A stretch of 36,544 nt of DNA from an uncultured Lentisphaeraceae bacterium (GTDB taxonomy: Bacteria > Verrucomicrobiota > Kiritimatiellia > RFP12 > DVOR01): the NCBI GenBank assembly GCA_949282555.1, contig CASDPK010000024.1:1-36544 (forward strand), in the 5' to 3' direction. A program made the position numbers and the translations under genes. Shown here piece after piece: positions 1-7,732 of this stretch. The notes beneath the pieces were generated by a model. That model saw only the letters and a program-made list of their open reading frames with translations, ran no database searches and was not told where the DNA came from. Every line of letters begins with the position of its first letter. Positions within the stretch are counted from its first letter, which is position 1.

Positions 1-14
1 GTGACGGTGGCCAT
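1..14 (-). CDS. Start of a further phage gene, cut by the window edge
   Basis: An ATG at 14-12 follows the stop of the collagen-like fibre gene by three bases and is preceded by a GAGGG ribosome-binding motif seven bases upstream. Only the first codons (M-A-T-V) are inside the window, so no function can be given. In this layout it could be a fibre chaperone or an endolysin, which is a guess from position. Confidence 0.4.
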
Positions 15-17
15 GGC

Positions 18-1406
18 TTAGCCCTCGTGCTCGGCGCTGTGGGCGGTGGCGGTGGTGATCTCCACGGTCTTTTGGGTGCCCGCGCTCACGCCATAGAATT
101 GGATCGTGCGCTTGGTCATCTGCAGCTTGTGGGTGGAGGTGTCGTAGGTCACGCCCGTGACCACCTCGAGGGAGAGGGCCGTCCCCGGGTCAAAGGTTCC
201 GTTCTTGCCCGGCTCGCCGGGGTCGCCCTTTTCTCCTTTGATATTGACGGAACCTTGGATGGTCTGACCGGTCTTGCTGTTGGTGAAGTCCACATAGACC
301 CCACCTCCCGTGCCGCCCTCCTCGCGGAGGCTTGGCACGTAGGTCGCGCCATCCTGTCCCGGTTCTCCTGGGGCTCCGGGTTCACCGGGCTCGCCCGGCT
401 CTCCGGGGGCTCCGTCTTTTCCGGGGGCCCCCTGCCCGGCGTTGAAGTCCTCCACGATGACGCCCTCGTGGAACTGGTCGAACGTCAATCCATCCGCCGA
501 GAAGGTCCCGATCTTGACCACGCGCACACGTACGCCGGGCGTTGCGGAGGAGCCCTCGCCCGAGGGGTCGGCGTCGGCGGGGATGTCCGATGCGCTGTTG
601 GTGAGCTGGGGTCCGCGCTCGTCCGGCTCCCAGCTCACCGCGCCTGTGTCGGCATCCTTGGTCCCATTCCACAGCATGCAGGCATAGAGCGAGCCCGAAC
701 ACAACGTCTCATCGAGCACGTTCCATCCTTCAATCGTTCCTTCCACCAGGGTCTGTGTACGGCCATAAGCCCAATAGGGCGCGTAGATTTCCCATGTCTG
801 CTTCGTCTCTCCGGTTTCCTCGTCTTTCTTGGATTCGCCCTGCCGAACCGTCCAAGCCACGGGAGCATTCGCCACACTTTCGGTGGCAACGGAAAAAGCA
901 ATTGCGCCAACAACACGCTGCTCGACATAATTCGTCGGCATTCCAGTGCCATCCACAATCGTTGTGACCGTGGCGATTATTGCGATTGCGACGAGATTCT
1001 CATATCCGCTTGGATCGATCTCATCGTCCATTTCGAGTTCGACCGTTATCGGATCTTCCGCTTTCGCACGTTTGAAAATGGCATAGACGTGCTCAACCTT
1101 CTTTTCCGTTGACGTTTTGCGCTGAGCTATAAACCAATCGGTGGCTGGCGTCACGGCGATTGGGTCTGTCTTCGCGGCGGTCAATCCTTCGAGGTTCAGC
1201 GGCAGCTTCTCCCCAATGACCGATCCCATTTTTGGGATATATACGGCCATCGCACGGTCCGGGGCCAAAAAGCGCACTTGCCACGGAACTTCAACGTCTT
1301 GCTGTTCAGCGACCTTGGGCGAAAAAAGCCGCCGGTTCTTCACCCCTGAATGAGAGATCATCGACAAGATCGCGTTCGCTGTTGTCTGTTTCGTCAGCAG
1401 AGCCAT
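18..1406 (-). CDS. Collagen-like tail fibre protein
   Basis: Predicted virion fibre of 462 aa. The middle carries nine consecutive Gly-X-Y triplets rich in GEP/GAP (DNA about 351-434) and a second run of four triplets near GEKGDPGEPG. Such runs form collagen-type trimeric coiled rods in phage fibres. The N-terminal 300 residues are presumably the tail-attachment part, and the C-terminal 90 residues a trimerising or receptor-binding tip. A GTG at 1415 is in frame, but ATG at 1406 is preferred because an AAGAG motif lies eight bases upstream of it. The gene sits after the lysis genes, unusual for lambda but common in small siphophages. Fibre role is inferred from repeats and context. Confidence 0.75.
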   Translation of the reverse strand: MALLTKQTTANAILSMISHSGVKNRRLFSPKVAEQQDVEVPWQVRFLAPDRAMAVYIPKMGSVIGEKLPLNLEGLTAAKTDPIAVTPATDWFIAQRKTSTEKKVEHVYAIFKRAKAEDPITVELEMDDEIDPSGYENLVAIAIIATVTTIVDGTGMPTNYVEQRVVGAIAFSVATESVANAPVAWTVRQGESKKDEETGETKQTWEIYAPYWAYGRTQTLVEGTIEGWNVLDETLCSGSLYACMLWNGTKDADTGAVSWEPDERGPQLTNSASDIPADADPSGEGSSATPGVRVRVVKIGTFSADGLTFDQFHEGVIVEDFNAGQGAPGKDGAPGEPGEPGEPGAPGEPGQDGATYVPSLREEGGTGGGVYVDFTNSKTGQTIQGSVNIKGEKGDPGEPGKNGTFDPGTALSLEVVTGVTYDTSTHKLQMTKRTIQFYGVSAGTQKTVEITTATAHSAEHEG

Positions 1407-1419
1407 GTGAATCACTCTT

Positions 1420-1626
1420 TTACAGGCGCATCAGCGCATCAAAGGTTTCTTGAGGGATCACATAGACAGGGCCATCAACCGAATAGCACGGTGCGTCTTT
1501 TGGCGCAACATCCGCGCCGTTTCGGTGAAAATGCCCTCCGTCAATGATCGCCACATTTTTCGCGCAGCCGCTGAAGATTGCGCCGGGCAAGATAAATGCG
1601 AGCAAGATTGTTAGACGCAAGCGCAT
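1420..1626 (-). CDS. Rz1-like outer-membrane spanin lipoprotein
   Basis: A 68-aa protein with a lipoprotein signal: basic MRLRL start, hydrophobic stretch, then a lipobox ending in Cys21 (FSGC). The mature part is short and proline-containing. Together with the overlapping upstream gene it looks like the o-spanin of a two-component spanin pair, which fuses inner and outer membranes in the last step of Gram-negative host lysis. The first 86 bases overlap the end of the Rz-like gene in another frame, as in classic Rz/Rz1 pairs. ATG at 1626 has a GAAGGG motif about nine bases upstream; a longer frame starting at 1731 would lose the signal peptide. Call rests on architecture, not sequence similarity. 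Confidence 0.7.
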   Translation of the reverse strand: MRLRLTILLAFILPGAIFSGCAKNVAIIDGGHFHRNGADVAPKDAPCYSVDGPVYVIPQETFDALMRL

Positions 1627-1774
1627 TCTCAAGATTCCCTTCTGCTTCTTCAAGATCCGATTTAAGACGTTCCGTTTCTCGCTCACGTCGGGCATGATCT
1701 TTTTCCGTGCGATAAAGGTGGACAAGAACACACACCATGATGCATAGTGCGCAAAAGACGATTGCCGTCGTCAT
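1541..1774 (-). CDS. Rz-like inner-membrane spanin (i-spanin)
   Basis: A 77-aa protein with one N-terminal membrane segment (about residues 3-20) followed by a highly charged, probably coiled-coil helix (YRTEKDHARRERETERLKSD onwards). This is the topology of an Rz-type i-spanin, anchored in the inner membrane and reaching the o-spanin through the periplasm. It is shorter than lambda Rz (153 aa). The start at ATG 1774 is strongly supported by AAGGAG seven bases upstream. Its 3' part overlaps the Rz1-like lipoprotein gene. Alternative: any small anchored coiled-coil protein, but the nested lipoprotein makes a spanin pair the best reading. Confidence 0.7.
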   Translation of the reverse strand: MTTAIVFCALCIMVCVLVHLYRTEKDHARRERETERLKSDLEEAEGNLENALASNNLARIYLARRNLQRLREKCGDH

Positions 1775-1837
1775 GATCGACTCCTTCTTTCGGGATTTGT
1801 TTATACCGCCCACGCCACGGCGTGGGCGGTTGGACGG

Positions 1838-2059
1838 TTACGGCTGCGCCTCGGACGCTTCGGGCGCTTCGGGCGTTGTAGCTCCGTCGTCCGTCGTCGC
1901 TTGCTGGACGGCTTCGATGAGCGCGCCCGTTTTGTCCGTGAGGTCGGTCGCCTCGGCGGAGGTGAAGATTCCGTCAGAGAAGGCGGCCACCGATGCAAGG
2001 ACCAGCGCCGCAAGGGCGGCGATGATTGCAAGCCATCCATTCAACGAGGGCTTTTTCAT
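1838..2059 (-). CDS. Small phage membrane protein, possible holin-like
   Basis: A 73-aa protein with one hydrophobic segment (about residues 8-27, WLAIIAALAALVLASVAAF) and a soluble acidic, Thr/Ala/Pro/Glu-rich tail. It lies inside the lysis block, between the XhlA-like gene and the spanin pair, and has an AAAGGA site about nine bases before ATG 2059. One membrane segment and the position fit a class III-type holin or an accessory lysis protein. The segment could equally be an uncleaved signal sequence. The holin role is inferred from context only. Confidence 0.6.
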   Translation of the reverse strand: MKKPSLNGWLAIIAALAALVLASVAAFSDGIFTSAEATDLTDKTGALIEAVQQATTDDGATTPEAPEASEAQP

Positions 2060-2080
2060 TTTGAGTTTTCCTTTCTTTGT

Positions 2081-2359
2081 TTAACCTTGAAAATGCTGAA
2101 TGAGCGCGATGACGGTGCCGCCGCCAAGCGCGGAAATGAGCCACCCCAAAATGCGAAGCGTAAGGCGTGCGCCTTCAAGCTTGCGGACTACCTTGTTCCA
2201 TTTTTCCTCCAAGCTCTTCACACGCTGTGCGGTTCTCTCTTGACACTCCATTTGCGCGATTTGGACATCCACGATGGCGCGTTGGTAGCCAGCATGATCG
2301 CCGCGCTCAAGGCAGTCCTCCATGCGCGCCTGTAGTTGCTCTCTCAGGATCCTGTCCAT
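2081..2359 (-). CDS. XhlA-like C-tail-anchored lysis protein
   Basis: A 92-aa protein: charged helical N-terminal two thirds (about residues 1-65, probable coiled coil) and one hydrophobic segment near the C-terminus (LGWLISALGGGTVIALI, about 71-88). This is the layout of XhlA/hemolysin-type phage proteins, which act at the membrane with a holin during lysis. It is the first gene of the lysis block, after a fibre gene. GGGAG lies about six bases before ATG 2359. Family membership is by topology; a tail-associated membrane protein is the alternative. Confidence 0.6.
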   Translation of the reverse strand: MDRILREQLQARMEDCLERGDHAGYQRAIVDVQIAQMECQERTAQRVKSLEEKWNKVVRKLEGARLTLRILGWLISALGGGTVIALIQHFQG

Positions 2360-2388
2360 CTTCTCTCCCCCGGTCGACCCGACTCGAC

Positions 2389-3642
2389 TCAGCCTTTTAA
2401 TGCCCGCACCTCGGTTTCAAGGGTATTGATTCTGGTGATGAGCGCGTCCACGTAGCCAACCGTCGGCACATCAAGCCCCACTTGGCTATTTTCGCCGGTC
2501 TCCGGGTCTATCCCTCGAATGACTAACAAAAAGGTACCGTTCATGCCTCCCGGGGTGTAGGCCCCGGAGATCGAGATGCCGCTCTCGTCGCCGACATAAC
2601 CGAATGAGGCTGAATAAGATGCATTCCCCCAATGCGCCGATCCCTGTGGACCGGCGGTAAGCTCGATATCGGCGATTGCGGCGTCGAGCTCGGCCTTTCG
2701 GACGATGCTATTGTCAGATCCACCGACGAAAGAGAGGACGCGCGGGTCGGTGCCGGGGGTGGTGAGGAAACGGATGCTGTCGTAGAAGAGTTCAGCACAC
2801 CACCGATCCTCTCTCATGGTGTCGCCGAGATTGGCGCCCGAAGTGAATTGAGAGCCGAAGCGGAAGATGGGCTGTTTTTCCCCGGCGGCATTCTTATGGA
2901 TGAATCGCATCGCGCCCTTTAACGGATTGGTCACCCCCTCAGCGGCCGTCGACAGCCGCGGATAGCGGCCATCGGCCCACGCCTGTGTCGCATATCCCGA
3001 AAGGTCGATCGTAGGGCCAAGCAATTCCCATCCCGGCTTTTCGTCAAGCCAAATGTATTCGGAACTGTCGGCTCGAACAAAGTAAATGTTCCCATTCACC
3101 GCCGCATCGGGCAAATTTTCTACCGTATCGACAACGCCGACAACCTTCCAAACACTCTCTAAACGTTCGTCCGTGTATCCCTTAGAATTTTCAAACGATT
3201 GATCGATTAGTTTTTGGATATGCAGGTGCGCCTCCTCATTCTCGTTATGAATTTTAATTTGATCAGGGAGTTCTTGTGGAGGAAACGACGCGAGCGCTTC
3301 AAAAGGATTCGCACGGACGACAACCGGGATGAACGTACGAAGCGTGTCGGTATCGCCGACGACCAAATAGGCATTCTTGGTCGCACCGACATCGCAATTG
3401 GCGAAAAATGCCAATGCCTGCTGGGTTTTCGTGTTGAGTTCGGCAATCTTCGCGCCATCGGACGCGCTTTCGGCCACCAACGCCAATGCGAGGGTCTCGC
3501 CATCGGGCGCAATCAGCGCAACGGATGTGCCGACGGGGACATCGGCGGGGAGCTCGATCGATTCCGTAGCGAACGCCGATAGATAATCGGATGAGATTGA
3601 GCCGGATCGGGTTAAAGGGTTGATTTTGACCTTGACCGCCAT
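2389..3642 (-). CDS. Tail fibre / receptor-binding-type structural protein
   Basis: A 417-aa predicted virion protein. The N-terminal 110 residues form a compact domain expected to attach to the tail. Around residues 175-230 a stretch of the type 'VVDTVENLP...GNIYFVRADSSEYIWLDEKPGWELLG' followed by 'DLSGYATQAWADGRY' is typical of trimeric phage fibres. The C-terminus ends in a short heptad-like helix (INTLETEVRALKG). ATG 3642 is chosen over the longer frame because AAAGGA lies eight bases upstream, touching the stop of the preceding gene. It acts outside the cell in host binding or at the baseplate; receptor unknown. Confidence 0.65.
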   Translation of the reverse strand: MAVKVKINPLTRSGSISSDYLSAFATESIELPADVPVGTSVALIAPDGETLALALVAESASDGAKIAELNTKTQQALAFFANCDVGATKNAYLVVGDTDTLRTFIPVVVRANPFEALASFPPQELPDQIKIHNENEEAHLHIQKLIDQSFENSKGYTDERLESVWKVVGVVDTVENLPDAAVNGNIYFVRADSSEYIWLDEKPGWELLGPTIDLSGYATQAWADGRYPRLSTAAEGVTNPLKGAMRFIHKNAAGEKQPIFRFGSQFTSGANLGDTMREDRWCAELFYDSIRFLTTPGTDPRVLSFVGGSDNSIVRKAELDAAIADIELTAGPQGSAHWGNASYSASFGYVGDESGISISGAYTPGGMNGTFLLVIRGIDPETGENSQVGLDVPTVGYVDALITRINTLETEVRALKG

Positions 3643-3655
3643 TGCAAGAATCCTT

Positions 3656-4582
3656 TCACTTGAACCATGAAGCATTCCACGAGGACTCTTCAATGGTATG
3701 AACACGCACGAAATAGCAATTCGTCGGAGACGGGTCGTCCAGCTTTGTGCCGTCTTCTTTCAGGAATCCGGGCGTTGTCGCAGGCTTTGAGCCGCCCTTG
3801 CCATCCGACTCCATGAACGGGACGAGCGCATCGCGCTCGTTGCCGTAGCGGTCGACCACTTTGCCCCTATATTTGTAGCCTTGCAGCAGGAGAGCGGTGT
3901 CGTGCCCAATGTCTACATCGTTCCCTCCGGGAGAGAGTTTGACGATATTGTGTCGAACATCGACTTCCAACGAAACGCGATAATTCCAGTCACTGGATTT
4001 GTCGGTAATCTCGTCTTCCGAGACAGACAATCGGCCACACCGGGCAGGAATGTCAACGCCATCGATCGTGATCGCCCCGGCATTGACGGTGCAATTCGCA
4101 CCCATCGCTCCGGATTTCTTTTTCGAAAGGTAGGTGATATGGAAAGTCGCACCGGCTCGGGCGGCATTCGGCACATTTTCGAAGGGCTCCCCTGTCGGAA
4201 GAACGACGGCCTCTCCCGTAACCACGTCATAAACGGCAGGCGTTTCGAAAGACGTGCCACGCCATCCGCGAGACTCCACCCGAATCGTTTCTTGGTCCTC
4301 CCCTTCTCCGGTGGTCTCTTCGTTCTCGGGCGGCCTCTCGTATTGGGCTTCGTAAACGACGGCCCCATTTGACTCATCCTCAGAGATGGAATAGCGCGAC
4401 AAGACCAAATCGGGATTGGACGAAAAAGGCGTTCCGAGCGCGGGAAGACCGAGGTCTGCCGGCTTTGGGACCGTTTCCGTGTCACGCCGAGCAAGCTTCC
4501 AGCGCCGAACAACGTTGTCCGATTCGCCATCACGAGATAGCGTGTAAGAGCGCCCAAGCTCTTCATACAATTGCTGTTCCAT
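3656..4582 (-). CDS. Distal tail / baseplate-type structural protein, family unrecognised
   Basis: A 308-aa protein directly after the tape measure gene, where siphophages encode distal tail or hub components. It is rich in predicted beta strands, with acidic loops (PPENEETTGEGEDQE), no membrane segment and no enzymatic motif that I can see. The start is ATG 4582, two bases after the tape measure stop (TGACCATG), with GGGAG about nine bases upstream; a longer in-frame start would overlap the tape measure gene. Function is inferred from position. It could be the tail-tip adaptor that carries the fibre encoded next. Confidence 0.55.
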   Translation of the reverse strand: MEQQLYEELGRSYTLSRDGESDNVVRRWKLARRDTETVPKPADLGLPALGTPFSSNPDLVLSRYSISEDESNGAVVYEAQYERPPENEETTGEGEDQETIRVESRGWRGTSFETPAVYDVVTGEAVVLPTGEPFENVPNAARAGATFHITYLSKKKSGAMGANCTVNAGAITIDGVDIPARCGRLSVSEDEITDKSSDWNYRVSLEVDVRHNIVKLSPGGNDVDIGHDTALLLQGYKYRGKVVDRYGNERDALVPFMESDGKGGSKPATTPGFLKEDGTKLDDPSPTNCYFVRVHTIEESSWNASWFK

Positions 4583-4584
4583 GG

Positions 4585-6057
4585 TCAAAAACTCCCAAGC
4601 GTCGCAAGCTGTTTGTTCGCTTTGTCCGAGCAATCAAAAATCTTCTTGAGCACGGAAAGGATATCCAAAAGCGTGCGGTCGTTTGGGCTCCTGTTCTCGG
4701 GCGTCGCAAAAATCGTTCGCGGGGCCGCCGCGGTGCTTGCGGCATTTGTGGCTGTAGCAACCGGCCCCATCTTTCCGCCTCCGATGAGCATCGTTCGAGC
4801 CTTGAAGGCGTTTTTGAGCACAGCATAAGACCCATACTCAACGCCTTCGGCAAGCCCATCTTTGACACCCGAAGAGACCGCAGACTCAATGGCTTCGGAA
4901 AGCGGTTGTGTGTTCGGCGTCATCGCCGTGAGCTGAGCCTTCGCCGCGAAGCCTTTGCGCACAGCTGCCATACGGCTTTCGTACTCGCTTGCATTTTGGG
5001 CCATTGCCTGACCCACCTCGTCGAAAATGGTTCCCTTCGAAATCGCATCGATCTTCGCGTTCCTGTCGGCGATGAGCTGGTCGCGGTAGGCGTCCACCCC
5101 CGCCATTTCGTCGCCGCCCTCTTCCCATCCATAAAAGGTTTTTCCGATTTGCTTCGCGATTCCTGCCGAAAGCCTGTCGCGAAGGTTCAACATTTTTCCA
5201 CCAATGGTCGCAAGACCGACTTGAACCGTCTGAACGAACGTGTCCCATCCCGAAGAGAGCGCCTTCCATACACCGCCAAAAATGGAGACGATGTTCTTGC
5301 AGAAATAGCGAAACCGCTCGTAAAGGCCGGCAACCGCAACGTCAAGGCCTCCGAACGCCTCTGTTCCGGCTTCGAGGACAGAGCCAAGCGCGTTCCAAAA
5401 GTCGTTTTTTACGGAATCTGAGACCAGTGAAAAGGCGTTGTTCAAGTCTGTTGCCATGTTGACCGTTTTTTCGGACGTGGAGGGGATCATTCCCATCACG
5501 TCCTCAAGCGACCGCTTAAACGCTTCCGGCCCAAGCCGCATCAACGGTGCGAGCCTTAGCCCTTGCTCTTCCAAGCCTTGCTGAAGCGCCATCAGTCGCG
5601 TTTGCTCGTCGGGGATTTGCGAGACGACGTCAAGGAACCCCGTGAAGGCGTCTTCGGGTTTCAAGCCCCTAAGATGAGAGACGTCGACGCCGAGTTTTTG
5701 GAACGCGTTGATTTTTTCCGTGTTGGCCAGCGCAGCATTCAGCTTTTGAACGCTTGTCGTGATTTCGGATTGGCCGAGGGAGACGCCGGCTTGAGCCATC
5801 GCCCCCGAGAACTTTTGGAGGAAGGTTGAGGAGACGCCGGCTTGCTGAGCGGCGTCGTGCAGTTGCGTCATCCCGTCAAGCGCCGACTTGACCGCGCTTC
5901 CTGCGCCAATGGCGGCGAACGCGCCCGCAGCCACCTTAAAGGCTGCGGACATTTTCCTTCCGATGTTGGCGGCTTTCGCGGCGACGGAGTCGAACGCGCC
6001 AGCCGTCTCGTCAACCCCATTCAAGCGGATTGCCATGTTCAACGGGACATTGGCCAT
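4585..6057 (-). CDS. Tail tape measure protein
   Basis: A 490-aa protein that sets tail length and is ejected with the DNA. Visible features: Ala/Gly-rich helical N-terminus (about residues 15-60), a central hydrophobic region (about 230-300, VGLYERFRYFCKNIVSIFGGVW), and helical segments to the end. It lies right after the frameshifted tail chaperone genes, the usual position. The start is ATG 6057, three bases after the chaperone stop, with AAAGGGA upstream. By the rule of about 0.15 nm per residue the tail would be roughly 70-75 nm, short for a siphophage. No lytic enzyme domain is apparent. Confidence 0.85.
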   Translation of the reverse strand: MANVPLNMAIRLNGVDETAGAFDSVAAKAANIGRKMSAAFKVAAGAFAAIGAGSAVKSALDGMTQLHDAAQQAGVSSTFLQKFSGAMAQAGVSLGQSEITTSVQKLNAALANTEKINAFQKLGVDVSHLRGLKPEDAFTGFLDVVSQIPDEQTRLMALQQGLEEQGLRLAPLMRLGPEAFKRSLEDVMGMIPSTSEKTVNMATDLNNAFSLVSDSVKNDFWNALGSVLEAGTEAFGGLDVAVAGLYERFRYFCKNIVSIFGGVWKALSSGWDTFVQTVQVGLATIGGKMLNLRDRLSAGIAKQIGKTFYGWEEGGDEMAGVDAYRDQLIADRNAKIDAISKGTIFDEVGQAMAQNASEYESRMAAVRKGFAAKAQLTAMTPNTQPLSEAIESAVSSGVKDGLAEGVEYGSYAVLKNAFKARTMLIGGGKMGPVATATNAASTAAAPRTIFATPENRSPNDRTLLDILSVLKKIFDCSDKANKQLATLGSF

Positions 6058-6060
6058 GGT

Positions 6061-6713
6061 TTATTTCCCTTTCATTGATCGAACAAAGTTCACCAAGTTT
6101 TCCTGCGTTTCCTCTTCGCGTTGCCGCCGCTGCGCCTCCCGAAACTCCGCCGCCTGCATGTGAAGCCCCCACGCATCCAAGGCGTCGTCGCGGTGGAGTG
6201 GGGAACCTTTTCCGCGCGTAAGATTCACGATGGCACAGAACAGGTCGGCGAGTGCGGCGGGCAGCCATTCCGCGAATGCGAGCGCCGGGAACACTTCGTC
6301 GAAGCCATCGACCGTCAGACTGTCGGGGTCGATCCCAAAGAGCCTTCCGACGGCGACGGCACGTTGGGTTGCTCCGCCGCCGTAGGCGCTAAAGGGGGAC
6401 GCTTCTCGTCGGGGAGAAGGCCCATCACCCACACGCACAGCTCTTCGAGCGTTTCGGCGTCCAGCTCGTCGCCCTCAACGGGCTCGAGACCATGGGGGGA
6501 TGTTGGGATAGGAGTGCCCTTTGGGATGACAAAAACGCACTTCGGCAACACTTCAAGGAAGGTTGAGGAAATCCACGCGACAATTTTTTCGCGCGGCGCG
6601 TCGCGCAACGCGAAGACTTCCGCGGCGCAAGCGATCGGGAGCCCTGTGGTGCCGAGCGTTTCGCCGCAAAAGACGCGCGTTCGCTGGATGCGAGGTCGAA
6701 GTTTGAAAGCCAT
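6061..6713 (-). CDS. Tail assembly chaperone, long form made by -1 frameshift (gpGT-like)
   Basis: Predicted 217-aa fusion: residues 1-108 in the frame starting at 6713, then a -1 shift at the heptamer C_CCT_TTA (6396-6390), then 109 residues in the second frame to the stop at 6061-6063. The second frame (open from about 6476 to 6061) has no convincing start of its own; the first possible GTG is at 6438 inside the upstream frame. Lambda G/GT-type chaperones have this form and hold the tape measure protein during tail assembly. The C-terminal part ends in a charged helix (REAQRRQREEETQ). Frameshift efficiency cannot be judged from sequence. Confidence 0.72.
6315..6713 (-). CDS. Tail assembly chaperone, short form (gpG-like)
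   Basis: The unshifted product, 132 aa, lies between the tail tube gene and the tape measure gene, where lambda has gpG. The N-terminal 90 residues are folded-looking; the C-terminal 30 are proline/serine-rich (APTAAEQPNVPSPSEGSLGS), as expected for the alternative tail of a gpG-type protein. ATG 6713 has a GAGG motif about eight bases upstream. It is made in excess over the frameshifted form in known systems and is absent from the finished virion. Function is assigned by synteny and by the -1 overlap. Confidence 0.72.
   Translation of the reverse strand: MAFKLRPRIQRTRVFCGETLGTTGLPIACAAEVFALRDAPREKIVAWISSTFLEVLPKCVFVIPKGTPIPTSPHGLEPVEGDELDAETLEELCVWVMGLLPDEKRPPLAPTAAEQPNVPSPSEGSLGSTPTV
6390..6396 (-). 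promoter_or_regulatory. Predicted -1 ribosomal frameshift site CCCTTTA
   Basis: On the minus strand the zero-frame codons read CCC-CCT-TTA. The heptamer C_CCT_TTA obeys the X_XXY_YYZ rule, letting Pro and Leu tRNAs re-pair on CCC and TTT after slipping back one base. It is the only heptamer obeying this rule in the part of the overlap where both frames are open. Confidence 0.6.
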
Positions 6714-6730
6714 AGCCTTTTCCTCGAAAG

Positions 6731-7153
6731 TCAGACAGAAGGCGCAAGCGCCGTCGGCTGAAGGGTGATCACATAGGCCTCCACGCGAGATGCGCCATCG
6801 CCCTCAATGCGATCTTCGGCGACTTGCTGGACGAAGCAAGGAATGCTCTTTTCGTCGGACGACGTCGGCGTTGCCCCGTTGGTGGATTCGTCGATGGTGA
6901 GCTTGAGGTCCACGAGGCTTCCCACGGCAGGGGCCGCGCCGTCCTTCAGGATTTTCACCTCAAGGGTGGCGGTATTCACGAGCGCTCCGGGAAGATAGAT
7001 GGTCTTTGCCGCGCCGACGGCCTTCACCTCCACGGTGTCGACCGACTCCGTCGGCGAGGGGTCGAAGTAGAGCACGTCGTGTTCATTGTCACCGATGACG
7101 ACTTTCGCACGAACGGCAATTTTTGCGGAGGGTTGTTTTTCTGTGAGTGCCAT
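6731..7153 (-). CDS. Major tail tube protein (gpV-like)
   Basis: A 140-aa protein with alternating predicted beta strands, directly upstream of the chaperone genes. Length and position fit the tail tube subunit of a short siphophage tail. Strong AAGGAG precedes ATG 7153, in line with high expression. No immunoglobulin-like C-terminal domain is visible, unlike lambda gpV (246 aa). Assigned by position and fold impression. Confidence 0.7.
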   Translation of the reverse strand: MALTEKQPSAKIAVRAKVVIGDNEHDVLYFDPSPTESVDTVEVKAVGAAKTIYLPGALVNTATLEVKILKDGAAPAVGSLVDLKLTIDESTNGATPTSSDEKSIPCFVQQVAEDRIEGDGASRVEAYVITLQPTALAPSV

Positions 7154-7177
7154 TGGGGTCTCCTTTTTGTGATGAAA

Positions 7178-7732
7178 TCAATAGGCGCCGGTGTTCACCG
7201 TCCGAGGCTGTTCGAGGGAGATCGTCGAATCGAAGAGTTCGAGCGGGAAGCGCGTGGAACCGGAATAGGCGCAGGTTGCGGCGGTGGCGTGGGTGCCATA
7301 TTCGCGGAACAGCTCGACGATGGTTTTCACGACGTCAAGATGGAGGCGCTCGCCGTCGTTGCCCTGCCCTGCGGCGTAGACGGTCGCGCCGTCCCGTTGG
7401 GCGGCGGTCGGGATGGGCGGCACGGGGTCTAACACGCCCGGTGCGGCGGGGCACATCAGTACGCCCGTGACGATACGCAGGTCAAAGGCGCGGGGCTGTG
7501 GGAGGCCTTCGCGGTAGAGTTCGAGCGACGCGTCGGAGTCGCCCGGGATGATGTAGACAAAGGGGGCGTGGCTCACGCCAAGTTCGCGGTCAGTGCCGAA
7601 AGAAGAGCCAGCGCATACCAACAGTGGCGCGCCAAAACGCTCTTCTGCGAAGGCGCACAATTCGGCATTCGACGCGATGGCCTGCACGGCGGATTCGATG
7701 TGGTCGTGGAGGGTGTTTACGTTATCACTCAT
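7178..7732 (-). CDS. Tail terminator-like protein (gpU position)
   Basis: A 184-aa soluble protein between the gpZ-like gene and the tail tube gene, where lambda has the tail terminator gpU. The N-terminal helix (DNVNTLHDHIESAVQAIASN) followed by a beta-rich body fits the terminator/minor tail protein U group. The start overlaps the upstream stop by four bases (ATGA, 7729-7732), so the two are translationally coupled; GAAGGGAG lies just upstream. It would cap the tail and join it to the head. Assigned by synteny. Confidence 0.55.
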   Translation of the reverse strand: MSDNVNTLHDHIESAVQAIASNAELCAFAEERFGAPLLVCAGSSFGTDRELGVSHAPFVYIIPGDSDASLELYREGLPQPRAFDLRIVTGVLMCPAAPGVLDPVPPIPTAAQRDGATVYAAGQGNDGERLHLDVVKTIVELFREYGTHATAATCAYSGSTRFPLELFDSTISLEQPRTVNTGAY

